A DNA stretch of 64,000 nucleotides from Ahniella affigens (GCF_003015185.1 NZ_CP027860.1:248001-312000), one strand, 5' to 3'; shown: positions 1-14,023, counted from the stretch's first letter. Program-made: numbers and translations. The notes: generated by a model from the letters alone, not told the origin.

Positions 1-128
1 GGTGTTGGCGTCAACACCGTTTGGTGGCAGCGCCCGCAGACGGGGTTTTCGGCCAGTCGCGATTCTGGTGCACGGTTCGGCGCACCGCAGTGCGCACACG
101 TGAGGACCAGATTGTTGTCGGCATCCAT
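1..128 (-). CDS. trxC: Thioredoxin TrxC (thioredoxin 2), N-terminal fragment cut by the window edge
   Basis: Only the first ~42 residues are present. They begin MDADNNLVLTCAHCGAPNR and continue to a second pair CGRC. The two CxxC pairs form the N-terminal zinc ribbon that distinguishes thioredoxin 2 from thioredoxin 1. The WCGPC active site would lie beyond the window. In this family the protein is a cytoplasmic disulfide reductase whose zinc ribbon tunes its redox response. The start codon lies one base downstream of the pirin stop codon, so the two are probably co-transcribed. Identification rests on the zinc-ribbon pattern alone. Confidence 0.8.
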   Translation of the reverse strand, partial: MDADNNLVLTCAHCGAPNRAPESRLAENPVCGRCHQTVLTPT

Positions 129-129
129 C

Positions 130-966
130 TCAGAATCTCCCGGCTTGAAAGTCGTTGACCGCCTGCATCACTTCCTCACGCGTGTTCATGACAAACGGGC
201 CGTAGTGCGCGATCGGCTCACGCAAGGGCTTGGCTGCGATCAGCAAGACTCGGCCAGCGTGTTCGTCGGTCCGGACTTTGACGTGTTCACCAGCGCCGAG
301 CAACGCTGCCTGGCGCGCACTCAAGGTTTCGGGCTTGGCGTCGCCGACGATGGTCACGGAACCGCTGACCCCGACCATGAGTACGCGATGGCCGCTCGGC
401 ACCGGAAGGGACGTTTCGGCGTTTGCGGGCAGGTCGATGTCAAGATACAGCGGCGCCGTGGTGCGGTCTGGCACCGGCCCGCGCACGCCGGCGAGCTCGC
501 CCGCAATGACGCGCACGTGGGCGCCGCCATGCGCGAGTTCGGGAATCGATGTGGCGTCAATGTCCTGGTACGTCGCCGGCAGCATCTTCTCGGCAGCAGG
601 CAGGTTCAGCCAGAGCTGGTACCCCCACATCAGGCCGTTCTCCTGCTGGGGCATTTCCTCGTGCACGATGCCGCGCGCGGCAGTCATCCACTGCACGGCG
701 CCCGGGCCAAGGTTGCCCTCGTTACCCTTGTTGTCACGATGGCGCATACGCCCAGCCATCATGTACGTGACCGTCTCGAAGCCGCGATGCGGATGTGGCG
801 GAAACCCGGCAATGTAGTCCGATGCGGTATCCGATCGGAACTCGTCCAGCATGAGGAACGGGTCACTGGCGCCGGCATGGCGCGGGTCAATCAGGCGCGT
901 CAGCTTGACGCCAGCGCCGTCTTCAGCGGGACGACCTTGAATGCGGGATTCGATACTGCGGTTCAT
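130..966 (-). CDS. Pirin family protein (quercetin 2,3-dioxygenase-like bicupin)
   Basis: A 278-residue protein of the usual pirin length. The N-terminal cupin carries HPHRGFE with His58 and His60, and GIVHEEM with His102 and Glu104. These match the three-His/one-Glu iron site of pirins. Family members bind Fe(II) and some act as quercetinases or redox sensors; the substrate here cannot be told. I chose the internal ATG because AGGAG lies six bases upstream; a longer frame opens nine codons earlier without such a site. trxC follows immediately. A 287-bp gap separates this gene from the divergent antiporter and should hold both promoters. Confidence 0.85.
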   Translation of the reverse strand: MNRSIESRIQGRPAEDGAGVKLTRLIDPRHAGASDPFLMLDEFRSDTASDYIAGFPPHPHRGFETVTYMMAGRMRHRDNKGNEGNLGPGAVQWMTAARGIVHEEMPQQENGLMWGYQLWLNLPAAEKMLPATYQDIDATSIPELAHGGAHVRVIAGELAGVRGPVPDRTTAPLYLDIDLPANAETSLPVPSGHRVLMVGVSGSVTIVGDAKPETLSARQAALLGAGEHVKVRTDEHAGRVLLIAAKPLREPIAHYGPFVMNTREEVMQAVNDFQAGRF

Positions 967-1253
967 GGGGGGCTCCTGTTCTTGGTCCGGCACGTCTTCG
1001 TCGGGCTCGATCAGCGCTGGTCGTTTTGGCCAACCGTTGCCGTATCGCGCGCCGTACGTACCCGGACCCGGTGTGGGTTGAATGCGTCTGCTGGCGCGAG
1101 TTCATACCCCGAGCGGCGTCCGGGGTGCGCTCCTGCCGGAGACTGATGCATACGAAATCAAATCTGGGCAGAACCGACGAATTCAATTCTGCCAGCCAGT
1201 CACCACGCTATGCTTGCGAACTTGCATGATTTGTTTGCAAAGGGACACGTGAC

Positions 1254-2444
1254 ATGCCGGTGATGTCGACAGCTGAGCTCTACCTGGTTGCCATGGTGGT
1301 AATCATGACGGTGCCATATCTCATCTGGCGGCTCGGTCGTACCGAGTACTTTGCGCCGTTAGTGGTTGTGCAGATTGTCACCGGGATTCTGCTTGGGCCG
1401 GGCATGCTCGGTGCGGCGTTTCCGGAGGTCTATCAGCAGGTCTTCAATCCGCAGGTCATCCAGGCCTTGAATGGGGTGGCCTGGTGGGCCGTGATGCTGT
1501 TTGTGTTCTTGTCTGGCATCGAGTTGGACCTCAGTCAAGCGTGGCAGAACCGGCGGGAGACGGGCATCACGGCAGGTTTCGCGTTGCTGACGCCCTTGTT
1601 GCTGGGCAGCCTGGCCGCTTGGCCGTTGCTGCTGACTCCAGGTTGGATCGGCCCGGCCGGGCAGAGCTGGCAGTTTGTCGCGGGTATTGGCATGGCGTGC
1701 GCTGTCACGGCATTGCCGATTCTGATCCTGCTGATGGAAAAACTCGATATTTTCCGAAAACCTTTAGGCCAGCGCGTGCTGCGCTATGCGAGTCTCGACG
1801 ACGTGCTCATCTGGGGTGTGCTGGCGCTGATTCTGCTCGATTGGACGCGGGTCGCCCGACAGGGCATTTTTCTGCTGTCGTTTGCCGTCGCGGCGCTCGT
1901 GTTGCGGCGGATCATGCGCGCGATTCCGGAGCGCGATCGTCTTTACGTGGGGCTGATCTGGCTGGCCCTCTGCGGTCTCGGTGCCGATTGGTCGGGGCTG
2001 CATTTCATGGTGGGCGCGTTTCTCGCCGGCGTGGTCATTGATGCGAAGTGGTTCGATCAGGACAGCCTCGATCGTCTGCGCCATAACGTGCTGCTGGTGA
2101 TCATGCCGGTGTTCTTCCTCAGTACCGGCCTCCGGACGAATTGGACCATGGGTGGCGCTGCGGTATTTCTCGCAGCAGGATTGCTGCTCGTGGCTTCGGT
2201 TGCGGGCAAGTTGCTCGGCGTGCACTTGGCCGGACGGATTCTCGGCTGGGCCAAAGGCGAGGCGAGCATCATCGGCTGGCTGCTGCAGACCAAGGCCTTG
2301 ATCATGATCATTTTCGTCAACGTGCTGCTCGACAAGCAGATCATTACGGCCGAGATGTTCACCGCTTTGCTGCTGATGGCGGTGGCCAGCACCATGCTGA
2401 CCGTTCCGACGGTAACGCCCATGATGCGGCGCGTAAAACTCTAA
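1254..2444 (+). CDS. Cation:proton antiporter, CPA2 (Kef/NapA-type) membrane domain only
   Basis: A 396-residue, almost wholly hydrophobic protein with about 12-13 membrane segments, of the Na+/H+ exchanger fold. The segment YASLDDVLIWG has the paired acidic residues typical of the ion-binding core helix of CPA2 antiporters. VTGILLGPGMLG near residue 45 is the conserved early-helix motif. It ends directly after the transport domain and lacks the cytoplasmic nucleotide-binding (RCK/TrkA-N) domain of KefB/KefC. It would therefore exchange monovalent cations for protons without that gating. It stands alone, divergent from pirin. A second ATG nine bases downstream is possible. The ion specificity is not readable. 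Confidence 0.85.
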   Translation: MPVMSTAELYLVAMVVIMTVPYLIWRLGRTEYFAPLVVVQIVTGILLGPGMLGAAFPEVYQQVFNPQVIQALNGVAWWAVMLFVFLSGIELDLSQAWQNRRETGITAGFALLTPLLLGSLAAWPLLLTPGWIGPAGQSWQFVAGIGMACAVTALPILILLMEKLDIFRKPLGQRVLRYASLDDVLIWGVLALILLDWTRVARQGIFLLSFAVAALVLRRIMRAIPERDRLYVGLIWLALCGLGADWSGLHFMVGAFLAGVVIDAKWFDQDSLDRLRHNVLLVIMPVFFLSTGLRTNWTMGGAAVFLAAGLLLVASVAGKLLGVHLAGRILGWAKGEASIIGWLLQTKALIMIIFVNVLLDKQIITAEMFTALLLMAVASTMLTVPTVTPMMRRVKL

Positions 2445-2459
2445 TTGGCGGGCAGAAAA

Positions 2460-2476
2460 GCGCCCATCCCGGGCGC
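2460..2476. terminator. Short hairpin after the antiporter gene
   Basis: A 6-bp stem (GCGCCC/GGGCGC) with a five-base loop starts 15 bases after the antiporter stop codon. No T-run follows on the plus strand, so it is at best a weak intrinsic terminator. Confidence 0.35.
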
Positions 2477-2652
2477 ACGCAGCGCGCCAGTGTAGTCATT
2501 GGCCGCCAATGGCTACGGACGCGTTCCGGCCAGACCCGCGCGTCGAGACGTACCGGCGAGAACAAGTCATTTCGGGCCCAAAACCACGGATCCGGCCCGA
2601 GTGACTGAAGTTCACCGCTGCCCGTGTGGTCGGTTTGGCACACTTCCAGACT

Positions 2653-4416
2653 ATGAACGCGCTGCCGCCCACATCTGCGAACACAGCGGATCCGCTACCT
2701 CCGGCGGAACTCGCCGCTTACGTTGAGCGCGTTCGGATCGACACCTTGTTCCGCTTCAACTGGTCTGGGCTCCTGGTCACTGCGACGATGGGGCCGGTGG
2801 TGGCTTGGCGCCTCGGAATTCCGAATGATGCGACCAACTTCTGGATCTGGGCTGGGGTGATGATGGCGACCGCGCTGGCGCGCGTCTGGCTCGGCCTGAC
2901 GTATCAGCGCCAACCGAACCGATTCAGCGATCGCACCTGGCATGGGGTTGTCGTCGTGACGGCGCTGGTAGTGGGCTCGGTCTGGGGCAGTCTTGTCACC
3001 CCAATCTTCGTACTGAACCTGGAAACGCAGATGCTTGCCGCGGCGCTGCTGATGGCGGTGGTCGGCGTTGGGATGATCAGTTTCATGGTCTCGACCGCTG
3101 CGTTCATCGCGTTCTCGTTGCCCATCATGATTGCGCTGCTCTGGTCGGCCATGTTGCATCGAAGTAGCGTGACATTTGATGTCTGTCTGCTCGTCAGTTT
3201 CTTTCTGCTCATCATGGTCGCGAGCAGCATCCGGTTGCGGCAACAGTTCGAGGAAAACACCCGGGCCCGCTTCAAGGAAACCTTGCTGCGCGAGCAGGCC
3301 GCTCAGGCCAGCAATGCCAAGTCACGCTTTCTCGCGGCGATGAGCCACGAGCTTCGCACACCCCTGAACGGCATGATGGGCATGGCCGAAATTCTGGCGC
3401 AGGCAGACTTGCCCGAAGCGGCTGCCCGGCATGTCAGTGCGCTCCGGACGGCGGGACAGGGTCTGACCGGGCTGGTAAACGATGTGCTCGATTTCGCGAG
3501 TCTCGATGCACATTCGCTTAGGGCCGATCCGGGCGTCTTCGAGCTGCGCCCGCTGCTTTCTGACATTGCGCTTCCTTGGCAGCGTGAAGCCGAAAGGCTA
3601 CACCTTGGCTTTGCGTTGATCCTGGCGCCCAACCTGCCTTCGCATGTGCACACCGACGCGCGCCGACTGAGCCAGATCCTGATGCATCTGCTCAGCAATG
3701 CCTTGAAGTTCACCCGCACCGGGCAGATCACGTTGCGCGCCGAGACCGATGCCGAACGGCGCGGCCTCATCATCGATGTGGCCGATACTGGCTGCGGCAT
3801 TGCAGCTGAGCAGCAACTTCGGATTTTTCAGCCATTTTCAGTGACGGACGCCGACGTGCCGGCCGACCGCCGCGGGCTGGGCCTTGGTCTCAGCATTTGT
3901 CGACATTTGGCCGGATTGCTCGGTGCCAGCCTGGATCTGGACAGCACCCCCGGCGAGGGCAGCACGTTCCGTCTCCGTATTCCGGATTGCGCCGCCAAGG
4001 CGCCCCCCAAAGCGCCGCGCGGCGACGAGCCGGATTGGCCCGGGATCAGCGTGTTGGTGGTCGACGACAACGAACTGAATCGCGACGTCGCGCGCCTCTA
4101 CCTGGAAACACTCGGGGTCTCGGTTCGGCTGGCCGAACATGGTCAAGCGGCACTCGCTGCCTGCGCCGAGTCGTTGCCTCACTTGATTCTGATGGATTGC
4201 GAAATGCCCGTTATGGATGGGCTAAAGGCCACTCGCGCGTTGCGCGCTCAAGGTTTGTCGTTACCAATCTTGGCGTTGACCGCCCACGCGCTGCCTGGCA
4301 ACCATCAAGCATGTCTGGAGGCCGGCATGGACGGCGTGCTGACCAAGCCGCTGGACGTTGCCAGCTTGCGCGCACGTTTGACCGACGTGTTGGCCGCTCG
4401 CCTCGGTGGCGATTGA
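2653..4416 (+). CDS. Membrane-bound hybrid sensor histidine kinase with C-terminal receiver
   Basis: A 587-residue protein. About five or six membrane segments fill residues ~25-185 and are probably the sensor. They are followed by a short linker, a HisKA domain with SHELRTPLNG (phospho-acceptor His232), an HATPase domain with NALKFT, DTGCGI and GLGLGLSIC, and a receiver with VLVVDDNELNRD and MDCEMPVMDG (Asp515) plus the TKPL lysine. All catalytic residues look intact. The ATG at 2653 is preferred over a GTG nine codons upstream because the frame's amphipathic head starts there. No cognate response regulator is adjacent. The signal is unknown. Confidence 0.85.
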   Translation: MNALPPTSANTADPLPPAELAAYVERVRIDTLFRFNWSGLLVTATMGPVVAWRLGIPNDATNFWIWAGVMMATALARVWLGLTYQRQPNRFSDRTWHGVVVVTALVVGSVWGSLVTPIFVLNLETQMLAAALLMAVVGVGMISFMVSTAAFIAFSLPIMIALLWSAMLHRSSVTFDVCLLVSFFLLIMVASSIRLRQQFEENTRARFKETLLREQAAQASNAKSRFLAAMSHELRTPLNGMMGMAEILAQADLPEAAARHVSALRTAGQGLTGLVNDVLDFASLDAHSLRADPGVFELRPLLSDIALPWQREAERLHLGFALILAPNLPSHVHTDARRLSQILMHLLSNALKFTRTGQITLRAETDAERRGLIIDVADTGCGIAAEQQLRIFQPFSVTDADVPADRRGLGLGLSICRHLAGLLGASLDLDSTPGEGSTFRLRIPDCAAKAPPKAPRGDEPDWPGISVLVVDDNELNRDVARLYLETLGVSVRLAEHGQAALAACAESLPHLILMDCEMPVMDGLKATRALRAQGLSLPILALTAHALPGNHQACLEAGMDGVLTKPLDVASLRARLTDVLAARLGGD

Positions 4417-4453
4417 ACTGTCGCGTTGCGATGGTTGGTCAAGCTTCTGGGAA

Positions 4454-4470
4454 TTGATCGGCTCGGCCGA

Positions 4471-4474
<4 letters not shown>
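4454..4474. terminator. Hairpin between two convergent kinase genes
   Basis: A perfect 9-bp stem (TTGATCGGC/GCCGATCAA) with a 3-base loop lies between the two convergent genes and touches the last codon of the minus-strand one. It could stop transcription from both sides, though neither side has a long T-run. Confidence 0.5.
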
Positions 4475-8928
<4,454 letters not shown>

Positions 8929-8939
8929 GGACGCCCGGG

Positions 8940-9878
8940 CTAGATGCGCGGCTTCGGATCGGTTCGCTCGGCCAGCATGGCGCTTGACCCCGGATAGCAG
9001 ACCCGATTGCGCCCCTCTGCTTTGGCCCGGAATAGTTCGGAGTCGGCGGCGCGCATGAAGTCGGCGCTGGTCTGCATGCCCGGCAGCCATTGCACGACGC
9101 CAACACTCGTAGTGATCCGCCGGACGCCGGTTGGCAGGTTGACGCGAAGCGCCTCAACGGATTCGCGCAGCCCCTCGGAGAAGCGGACCGCTGCCGCCAA
9201 TGGCAGGTTGGGTAGAATGATGGCGAATTCCTCGCCGCCCAAGCGGCCGGCCACCTGGTCGGCGCGCACCGATTGGCGGATCTCTTTTGCCACGGCCTTC
9301 AGCACTTCGTCGCCAGACAAGTGCCCCAGTTCGTCATTGATCCGCTTGAAGTGGTCGAGATCGACAAACGCGAGCGACAACGGCAGGCCATGGGCGGCCC
9401 GGGCCACTTCCGACTCCAGCGCCTCGCGCCAGACGCGACGATTCGGCAGCTGGGTCAGCGAATCGACCGTCGCCATTTCGACCATGGCTTGCAGGTAGCG
9501 GTCTTCCAGGCTCTCCCGGCGCAGAAACTTGATGACGATTTCGCCCACCTTGATCTGGTCGCCGTCTTTCAACTCGCTGAGCTCAATCTGGCCATCATTG
9601 ATCATGGTCGAATTGGTCGAGCCCAGATCGCGGACAAAGAAGCGGTCGCCCTCGGGCCAGACCTCGCAATGCAGACGCGAGACGCTGCGATGCTCGATCT
9701 GCATGCTGCACACGGGGGCGCGGCCAATCGTGACCGGCTTGTCGATCAATTCGACGGTCTTGCCGAGGTTCGCACCATGAATCACCACCAGGCGCGCACC
9801 CGGGCGCATATTTGCCTCGCCAGGCACGACGCGTAGGCGTTGGGTGGTATGGGGATCCGGGGTCTGCGCCTTTTTCAC
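8940..9878 (-). CDS. FHA-GGDEF diguanylate cyclase
   Basis: A 312-residue protein. Residues ~28-120 form an FHA phosphothreonine-binding domain (IGR, SRLHC, GSTNS). Residues ~135-300 form a GGDEF domain with an intact GGEEF signature at 214-218, so c-di-GMP synthesis from GTP is expected. The position of the allosteric I-site reads RADQ (205-208) instead of RxxD, so classical product inhibition may be lost. A GTG start is proposed because the region upstream is unlike a protein and FHA begins ~28 residues in; Met24 is an alternative. It is followed 11 bases later by the seven-PAS kinase, suggesting an operon that links phosphorylation to c-di-GMP. Confidence 0.85.
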   Translation of the reverse strand: MKKAQTPDPHTTQRLRVVPGEANMRPGARLVVIHGANLGKTVELIDKPVTIGRAPVCSMQIEHRSVSRLHCEVWPEGDRFFVRDLGSTNSTMINDGQIELSELKDGDQIKVGEIVIKFLRRESLEDRYLQAMVEMATVDSLTQLPNRRVWREALESEVARAAHGLPLSLAFVDLDHFKRINDELGHLSGDEVLKAVAKEIRQSVRADQVAGRLGGEEFAIILPNLPLAAAVRFSEGLRESVEALRVNLPTGVRRITTSVGVVQWLPGMQTSADFMRAADSELFRAKAEGRNRVCYPGSSAMLAERTDPKPRI

Positions 9879-10018
9879 GCCCCGAGTGTAGCGGGCTGTT
9901 CGAGCTTCGGAAAACAAGCGGGCATGATTGTTTCGGTGCGGGCGGAGCGTTTTCGGACCCGATCCCGCCAAACCGTGGCAGGTTCGTGAAACCGGGGGGC
10001 TGCTGTCACACTTCGGGA

Positions 10019-10441
10019 ATGCGACATTTCCTCATGACCCTGGTCGGCTGGCTGACCGCCTTGATGATCACCCTTTGTCTGGGCGGCCTGTGGGCCTTGC
10101 TTGGCATGTTGTTTCGGGCTGATCTGGCTGCGTTTGCCCTGGTGATTGGGGCCTCGGCAACCCTGGCGAAACCCTATCTGGCCGGAAGCAGTCCGCTCAG
10201 GTCTGGAGTCGTCCTGGCGGTGGCAGCCTGGGTCGGGATGTTCTATGCGCAGGTGTTGCGCGCCACTATGTGGGTCGCCCAGGCGTTTGATGTGCCGTTC
10301 TGGGACACGCTCAGTCGGATGGGCTGGCAAATGGCTATTGACCTGGCCTGGGTTCGGTTGTCGGGCCTGGGCCTTGGTCTGATGTTGGCCGGAACCCTCA
10401 TCGCGGCGCTGCTTGGCGCCAGGCGTCGCAATAATCAGTAA
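10019..10441 (+). CDS. Small integral membrane protein of unknown function
   Basis: A 140-residue protein starting MRHFLMTLVGWLTALM, with about four predicted membrane helices and a basic cytoplasmic tail (ARRRNNQ). I recognise no family. The ATG is chosen because translation from it gives a clean hydrophobic protein; the longer open frame upstream overlaps the 5' end of the cyclase gene. It is divergent from the cyclase and 155 bp upstream of the DUF1800 gene. Confidence 0.6.
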   Translation: MRHFLMTLVGWLTALMITLCLGGLWALLGMLFRADLAAFALVIGASATLAKPYLAGSSPLRSGVVLAVAAWVGMFYAQVLRATMWVAQAFDVPFWDTLSRMGWQMAIDLAWVRLSGLGLGLMLAGTLIAALLGARRRNNQ

Positions 10442-10595
10442 CCAGTCCAACGACAGGCGGTCAATTCCGGAACACGGTCGGCATGCCCCACAGCCGGATC
10501 GGAAAGCGCTTCGCGAAAGGGTGCTGGAGTACTCCTTTTCTCTTGGAGGCGCTGGCTAGACTTTTGGCCTTCCGATTTCCTCCCAGGAGAAGCCC

Positions 10596-12419
10596 ATGCT
10601 TCGGCGCATGTTTCGCGTTCTGCTCCTTACCGGCGTCAGCCTTGGCTTCCAGGTCCACGCCCAGGACGCCATCTTCGGCGGTAACGGTGGCAACTTCGAG
10701 GACCGTTTCACGCAGCCAGACAGCGATGCTGATGCGGCACGGTTTCTAACCCAGGCGACTTTTGGCCCAACCCCGTCGGCCGTGTCCTCCTTGCGTTCGC
10801 AGGGCTTTCAGAGCTGGTTTGATCAGCAACGATTGGCGCCCATCACCTCGTCCCGCGCGTATCTCGATGCGCTGACCACCGCAGGCGTGACGGGCCTTGG
10901 ACAAAACCAGCGCGTTGACCGCTGGTTCCATACGGCGGCATTTGGTAACGACCAGCTTCGACAGCGGATGGCGTTTGCGCTCTCACAGATCCTGGTCGTC
11001 TCGGATCAGGTGGACGCCCTGAGTGGCGATCACTTCGGGACGTCGGAATACTGGGACATTCTGGCCCGTAATGGTTTGGGAAATTATCGGACGCTTCTGG
11101 AAGAGGTGACCCGCTCGCCGATGATGGGTCGCTATTTGAGCCACTTCCGCAACCGGAAAGCCAATCCGTCCGGGTCGATTCAACCGGACGAGAACTACGC
11201 CCGCGAAGTCATGCAGCTGTTTACGATCGGTCTGATTGAGCGCAATCTCAATTTCACGCCGGTCCTGGATATCAATAACCAACCGTTGCCGACTTACGAC
11301 CAAAGTCAGATCACCGAACTCGCCCGCGTGTTCACGGGCTGGTCGTATCGTTGTGCCGCGTCCCAGACCACCTGCGACACCTATCGCGGTCTGACGACGG
11401 GCACCAATGCCGTACCGAATGGCTACCAGCCGATGGCGTGCTTCCCAGCCTTCATGGACCATGGCGCCAAGACCATCTTCGGCGGCATTGTGCTGCCCGC
11501 TGCCGGGGTAACGTGCGGTGCCAACAATACGAGTGGTGGGCTGCCAGACACGACGGGCACGCCGACCGACGTGAACGTGCAGAACCAGTGCCGCGCCTAT
11601 TGCGAAACGCAGATGGTTGCGACCATGGACTACCTGTTCAATCACCCGAACACGGCGCCGTTTATCAGCCGCCAGTTGATCCAGCGCCTGGTCACCAGCA
11701 ATCCATCGCCGGAATATATCGAGCGCGTTGCCACCGTGTTTGAAAACAACGGCAGTGGCGTCCGCGGCGACTTGATGGCGGTCGCCCGGGCCATTCTGCT
11801 CGACGAAGAAGCTCGCATTCCGCCCATTGATCCGGCTGCGCCTTACGGCAAGGTCCGGGAGCCGCTATTGAAGCTGACTGCCGTTTGGCGTGCACTCGGG
11901 GTGACCGCACCAGCAGCCGGCACCGGTGGCGAGATCCAGATGGGCATTCGCAGCCCGCAGACCAACCTGTTGCAGCGGCCGCTCGGCGCGCCAACCGTAT
12001 TCAACTTCTATGAGCCGGACTACCAGCAGCCCGGCGCGATCGCCACAGCCGACCTCTATTCGCCGGAATTCCAGATCATGAACGAGACCACCCTGGTCAC
12101 CGCGAGCAACGAAATGTGGAACCGCATTTATGCGGGCTACAGCACGTCCAGTGGTGCGTTCACATTGCCGACTACGGCGGCCTATCTGAGCTTTGCCGAC
12201 TTGTCGGCATTGGCGGCCAATTCGAGCAACGCAACGTCCCGTGCGCAGTTGCTCGATGCGCTGAACGTCCGGCTCCTGTACGGCACTATGTCGCCGCAGC
12301 TGCGCGCTGTGCTCGACAACATGCTGCGTTTTGATCTCGTGTCGCTGGATGGCAACCGCAAGGTGTTGGACTTGGTCCACCTGATCGCCATTTCGCCTGA
12401 ATTTGCCGTACAGCGCTGA
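10596..12419 (+). CDS. DUF1800 family exported protein
   Basis: A 607-residue protein with a signal peptide (MLRRMFRVLLLTGVSLGFQVHA) and the marks of DUF1800: ARFLTQATFGPT near the mature N-terminus, QLRQRMAFALSQILVVS, NYAREVMQLFTIGL and TGWSY. AGGAG lies seven bases before the ATG. The stop is nine bases before a DUF1501 gene. The DUF1800/DUF1501 pairing is widespread and suggests they act together outside the cytoplasm, but the activity of neither is established. A Cys/Gly-rich stretch in the middle (residues ~250-335) looks like a lineage-specific insertion. Confidence 0.85.
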   Translation: MLRRMFRVLLLTGVSLGFQVHAQDAIFGGNGGNFEDRFTQPDSDADAARFLTQATFGPTPSAVSSLRSQGFQSWFDQQRLAPITSSRAYLDALTTAGVTGLGQNQRVDRWFHTAAFGNDQLRQRMAFALSQILVVSDQVDALSGDHFGTSEYWDILARNGLGNYRTLLEEVTRSPMMGRYLSHFRNRKANPSGSIQPDENYAREVMQLFTIGLIERNLNFTPVLDINNQPLPTYDQSQITELARVFTGWSYRCAASQTTCDTYRGLTTGTNAVPNGYQPMACFPAFMDHGAKTIFGGIVLPAAGVTCGANNTSGGLPDTTGTPTDVNVQNQCRAYCETQMVATMDYLFNHPNTAPFISRQLIQRLVTSNPSPEYIERVATVFENNGSGVRGDLMAVARAILLDEEARIPPIDPAAPYGKVREPLLKLTAVWRALGVTAPAAGTGGEIQMGIRSPQTNLLQRPLGAPTVFNFYEPDYQQPGAIATADLYSPEFQIMNETTLVTASNEMWNRIYAGYSTSSGAFTLPTTAAYLSFADLSALAANSSNATSRAQLLDALNVRLLYGTMSPQLRAVLDNMLRFDLVSLDGNRKVLDLVHLIAISPEFAVQR

Positions 12420-12428
12420 GGAGCCCCC

Positions 12429-13982
12429 ATGAACAGCAATCGTCGCGATTTTCTGCGCAATACGGCCCTGGCACTGTCGTCGGGCGCTGCCAGTACCTTC
12501 ATGCCCCAGCTGGGTGCGGCGGCAAACTTGCTGAGCGCCCAAGGCAAGGCGTTTGGCAACTACAAGGCGCTCGTGTGTTTGTACCTCGCTGGTGGCAGCG
12601 ATACCTGGAATTTCCTGGTGCCACGCGATGCCACGACCGCCGGCTCGGCCTATGATCTCTATCGTGCAGCCCGTGGTGGCGTCTACAACGCGTCCACGAA
12701 CACCGCCGGTCTGGCCCTCGATTTCAACGCACTAGTGCCGATCAGCCCCGTGGGGCAGCCGGCCAACAGCTACGGGTTGTACCCGTACATGACCAATTAC
12801 GCGTTTACGCCGCAGGGAGGCTCGCCGACAACGCAGAACGGCATGGCAACCCTGTTCAATCAAGGTCGCATTGCCATTCTGCCGAACATCGGCACTTTGG
12901 TGGAGCCCATGACCAAGGCGCAGTACCAGGCCAACAGCAAGCGTCGACCGCCGCAGCTTTACTCGCACAACGATCAGGAAACGTTGTGGGGCTTGACCTC
13001 GTGCAGCAGTTCTTCGGCAGCCTATGGCTGGGGTGGCGAAGTCGCCGCGCGCGTCGATGATGGCAATCAACTGACGACGCTGGCACCGTGCATTTCGTTA
13101 TCGGGCAGCAATCGATTCCAGGTTGGCCCAGGTGTGTTCCCCTATCAGATGTCGACCAATGGTGCCGCGGGTCTGTCCAACTACGCGGGCACCACCAATG
13201 CCGGCGATCAGCGCAATGCTCGCCTGCAACAGCTGCTGGATGACACCAACTACGCCCACCCGTTCCAGAAGGAATACCGCGACATCATGCGACGCTCGCT
13301 GGACTTGTCGGTGACCATTAGCGCTGCTCTGGGAAATTCAAATGGCAGCGGCAACGTCGTCACGCCATACCAGCAGACCGCTGCCAACAACACCGCTGCA
13401 GCGGTCACCTACAACTACAACGGCACGAATTTCACGGCCTCGAACTCCTTGCTGGATCAGCTACGCATGGTCGCGCGAATGATCAAGATTTCGCATGCCA
13501 GTTCCGGCGCTGGTATTGGTCATGAGCGGCAGATTTACTATGTGCGTCTGGGGGGCTTTGATACCCATGACAACCAGATGAGCGAGGGCAACCAGCCGCG
13601 TCTGATGGCCCGTATCAATCAGGCTGTAGCTTGGTTCTATCAGGCAATGCTGGATCTCGGTTACCAAAACGACGTCACGCTGTTCACCATGAGCGAGTTT
13701 GCGCGCACGCTGAACTCGAACGGCAACGGCTCCGACCACGCTTGGGGTGGCGTGCAGTTTGTCGTTGGCGGGGCCGTGCAAGGTGGTCGCCTGATTGGCA
13801 CGATGCCAACCGTGACGCTGAACGGCACGCAGTCGCTCGATCGCGGTCAGTTCATTCCGACCACCGCGAGCGACCAATACGCGGCCAGTCTGGCGCAATG
13901 GTTTGGTGTGCCCGCAATCGACCTGCCGACCGTGTTTCCGAATCTCGGGAATTTCTCGGCGCCAACATTGCCGCTGTTCTGA
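12429..13982 (+). CDS. DUF1501 family protein with Tat signal
   Basis: A 517-residue protein whose N-terminus MNSNRRDFLRNTALALSSG is a twin-arginine (Tat) signal, so it should be exported folded. The body has the DUF1501 features: CLYLAGGSDTWN early, GGFDTHDNQ in the middle, TMSEFARTLNSNG and DHAWGG toward the end. These resemble an alkaline-phosphatase/sulfatase-like fold, in which the aspartates and histidines would bind metal. The start has GAGGAG six bases upstream. It is the partner of the DUF1800 gene in a two-gene operon, closed by a long palindrome. The substrate is unknown. Confidence 0.85.
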   Translation: MNSNRRDFLRNTALALSSGAASTFMPQLGAAANLLSAQGKAFGNYKALVCLYLAGGSDTWNFLVPRDATTAGSAYDLYRAARGGVYNASTNTAGLALDFNALVPISPVGQPANSYGLYPYMTNYAFTPQGGSPTTQNGMATLFNQGRIAILPNIGTLVEPMTKAQYQANSKRRPPQLYSHNDQETLWGLTSCSSSSAAYGWGGEVAARVDDGNQLTTLAPCISLSGSNRFQVGPGVFPYQMSTNGAAGLSNYAGTTNAGDQRNARLQQLLDDTNYAHPFQKEYRDIMRRSLDLSVTISAALGNSNGSGNVVTPYQQTAANNTAAAVTYNYNGTNFTASNSLLDQLRMVARMIKISHASSGAGIGHERQIYYVRLGGFDTHDNQMSEGNQPRLMARINQAVAWFYQAMLDLGYQNDVTLFTMSEFARTLNSNGNGSDHAWGGVQFVVGGAVQGGRLIGTMPTVTLNGTQSLDRGQFIPTTASDQYAASLAQWFGVPAIDLPTVFPNLGNFSAPTLPLF

Positions 13983-13993
13983 GCGGGTCTCCC

Positions 13994-14023
13994 GCATCCG
14001 CCGGAACCGGTTCCGGCGGATGC
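13994..14023. terminator. 30-bp perfect palindrome after the DUF1501 gene
   Basis: A loopless perfect inverted repeat centred on GGAACCGGTTCC begins 11 bases after the DUF1501 stop. It can form a 13-bp stem with a tetraloop. No T-run follows (GATGAAAAATCG), so it may act as an mRNA 3'-end stabiliser or a factor-dependent terminator. Confidence 0.55.

Noticed and set aside
8929-9090. 54-residue N-terminal extension of the seven-PAS kinase
   Set aside because: It lies wholly within the diguanylate cyclase gene in another frame; the ATG 11 bases after that gene's stop is more sensible.
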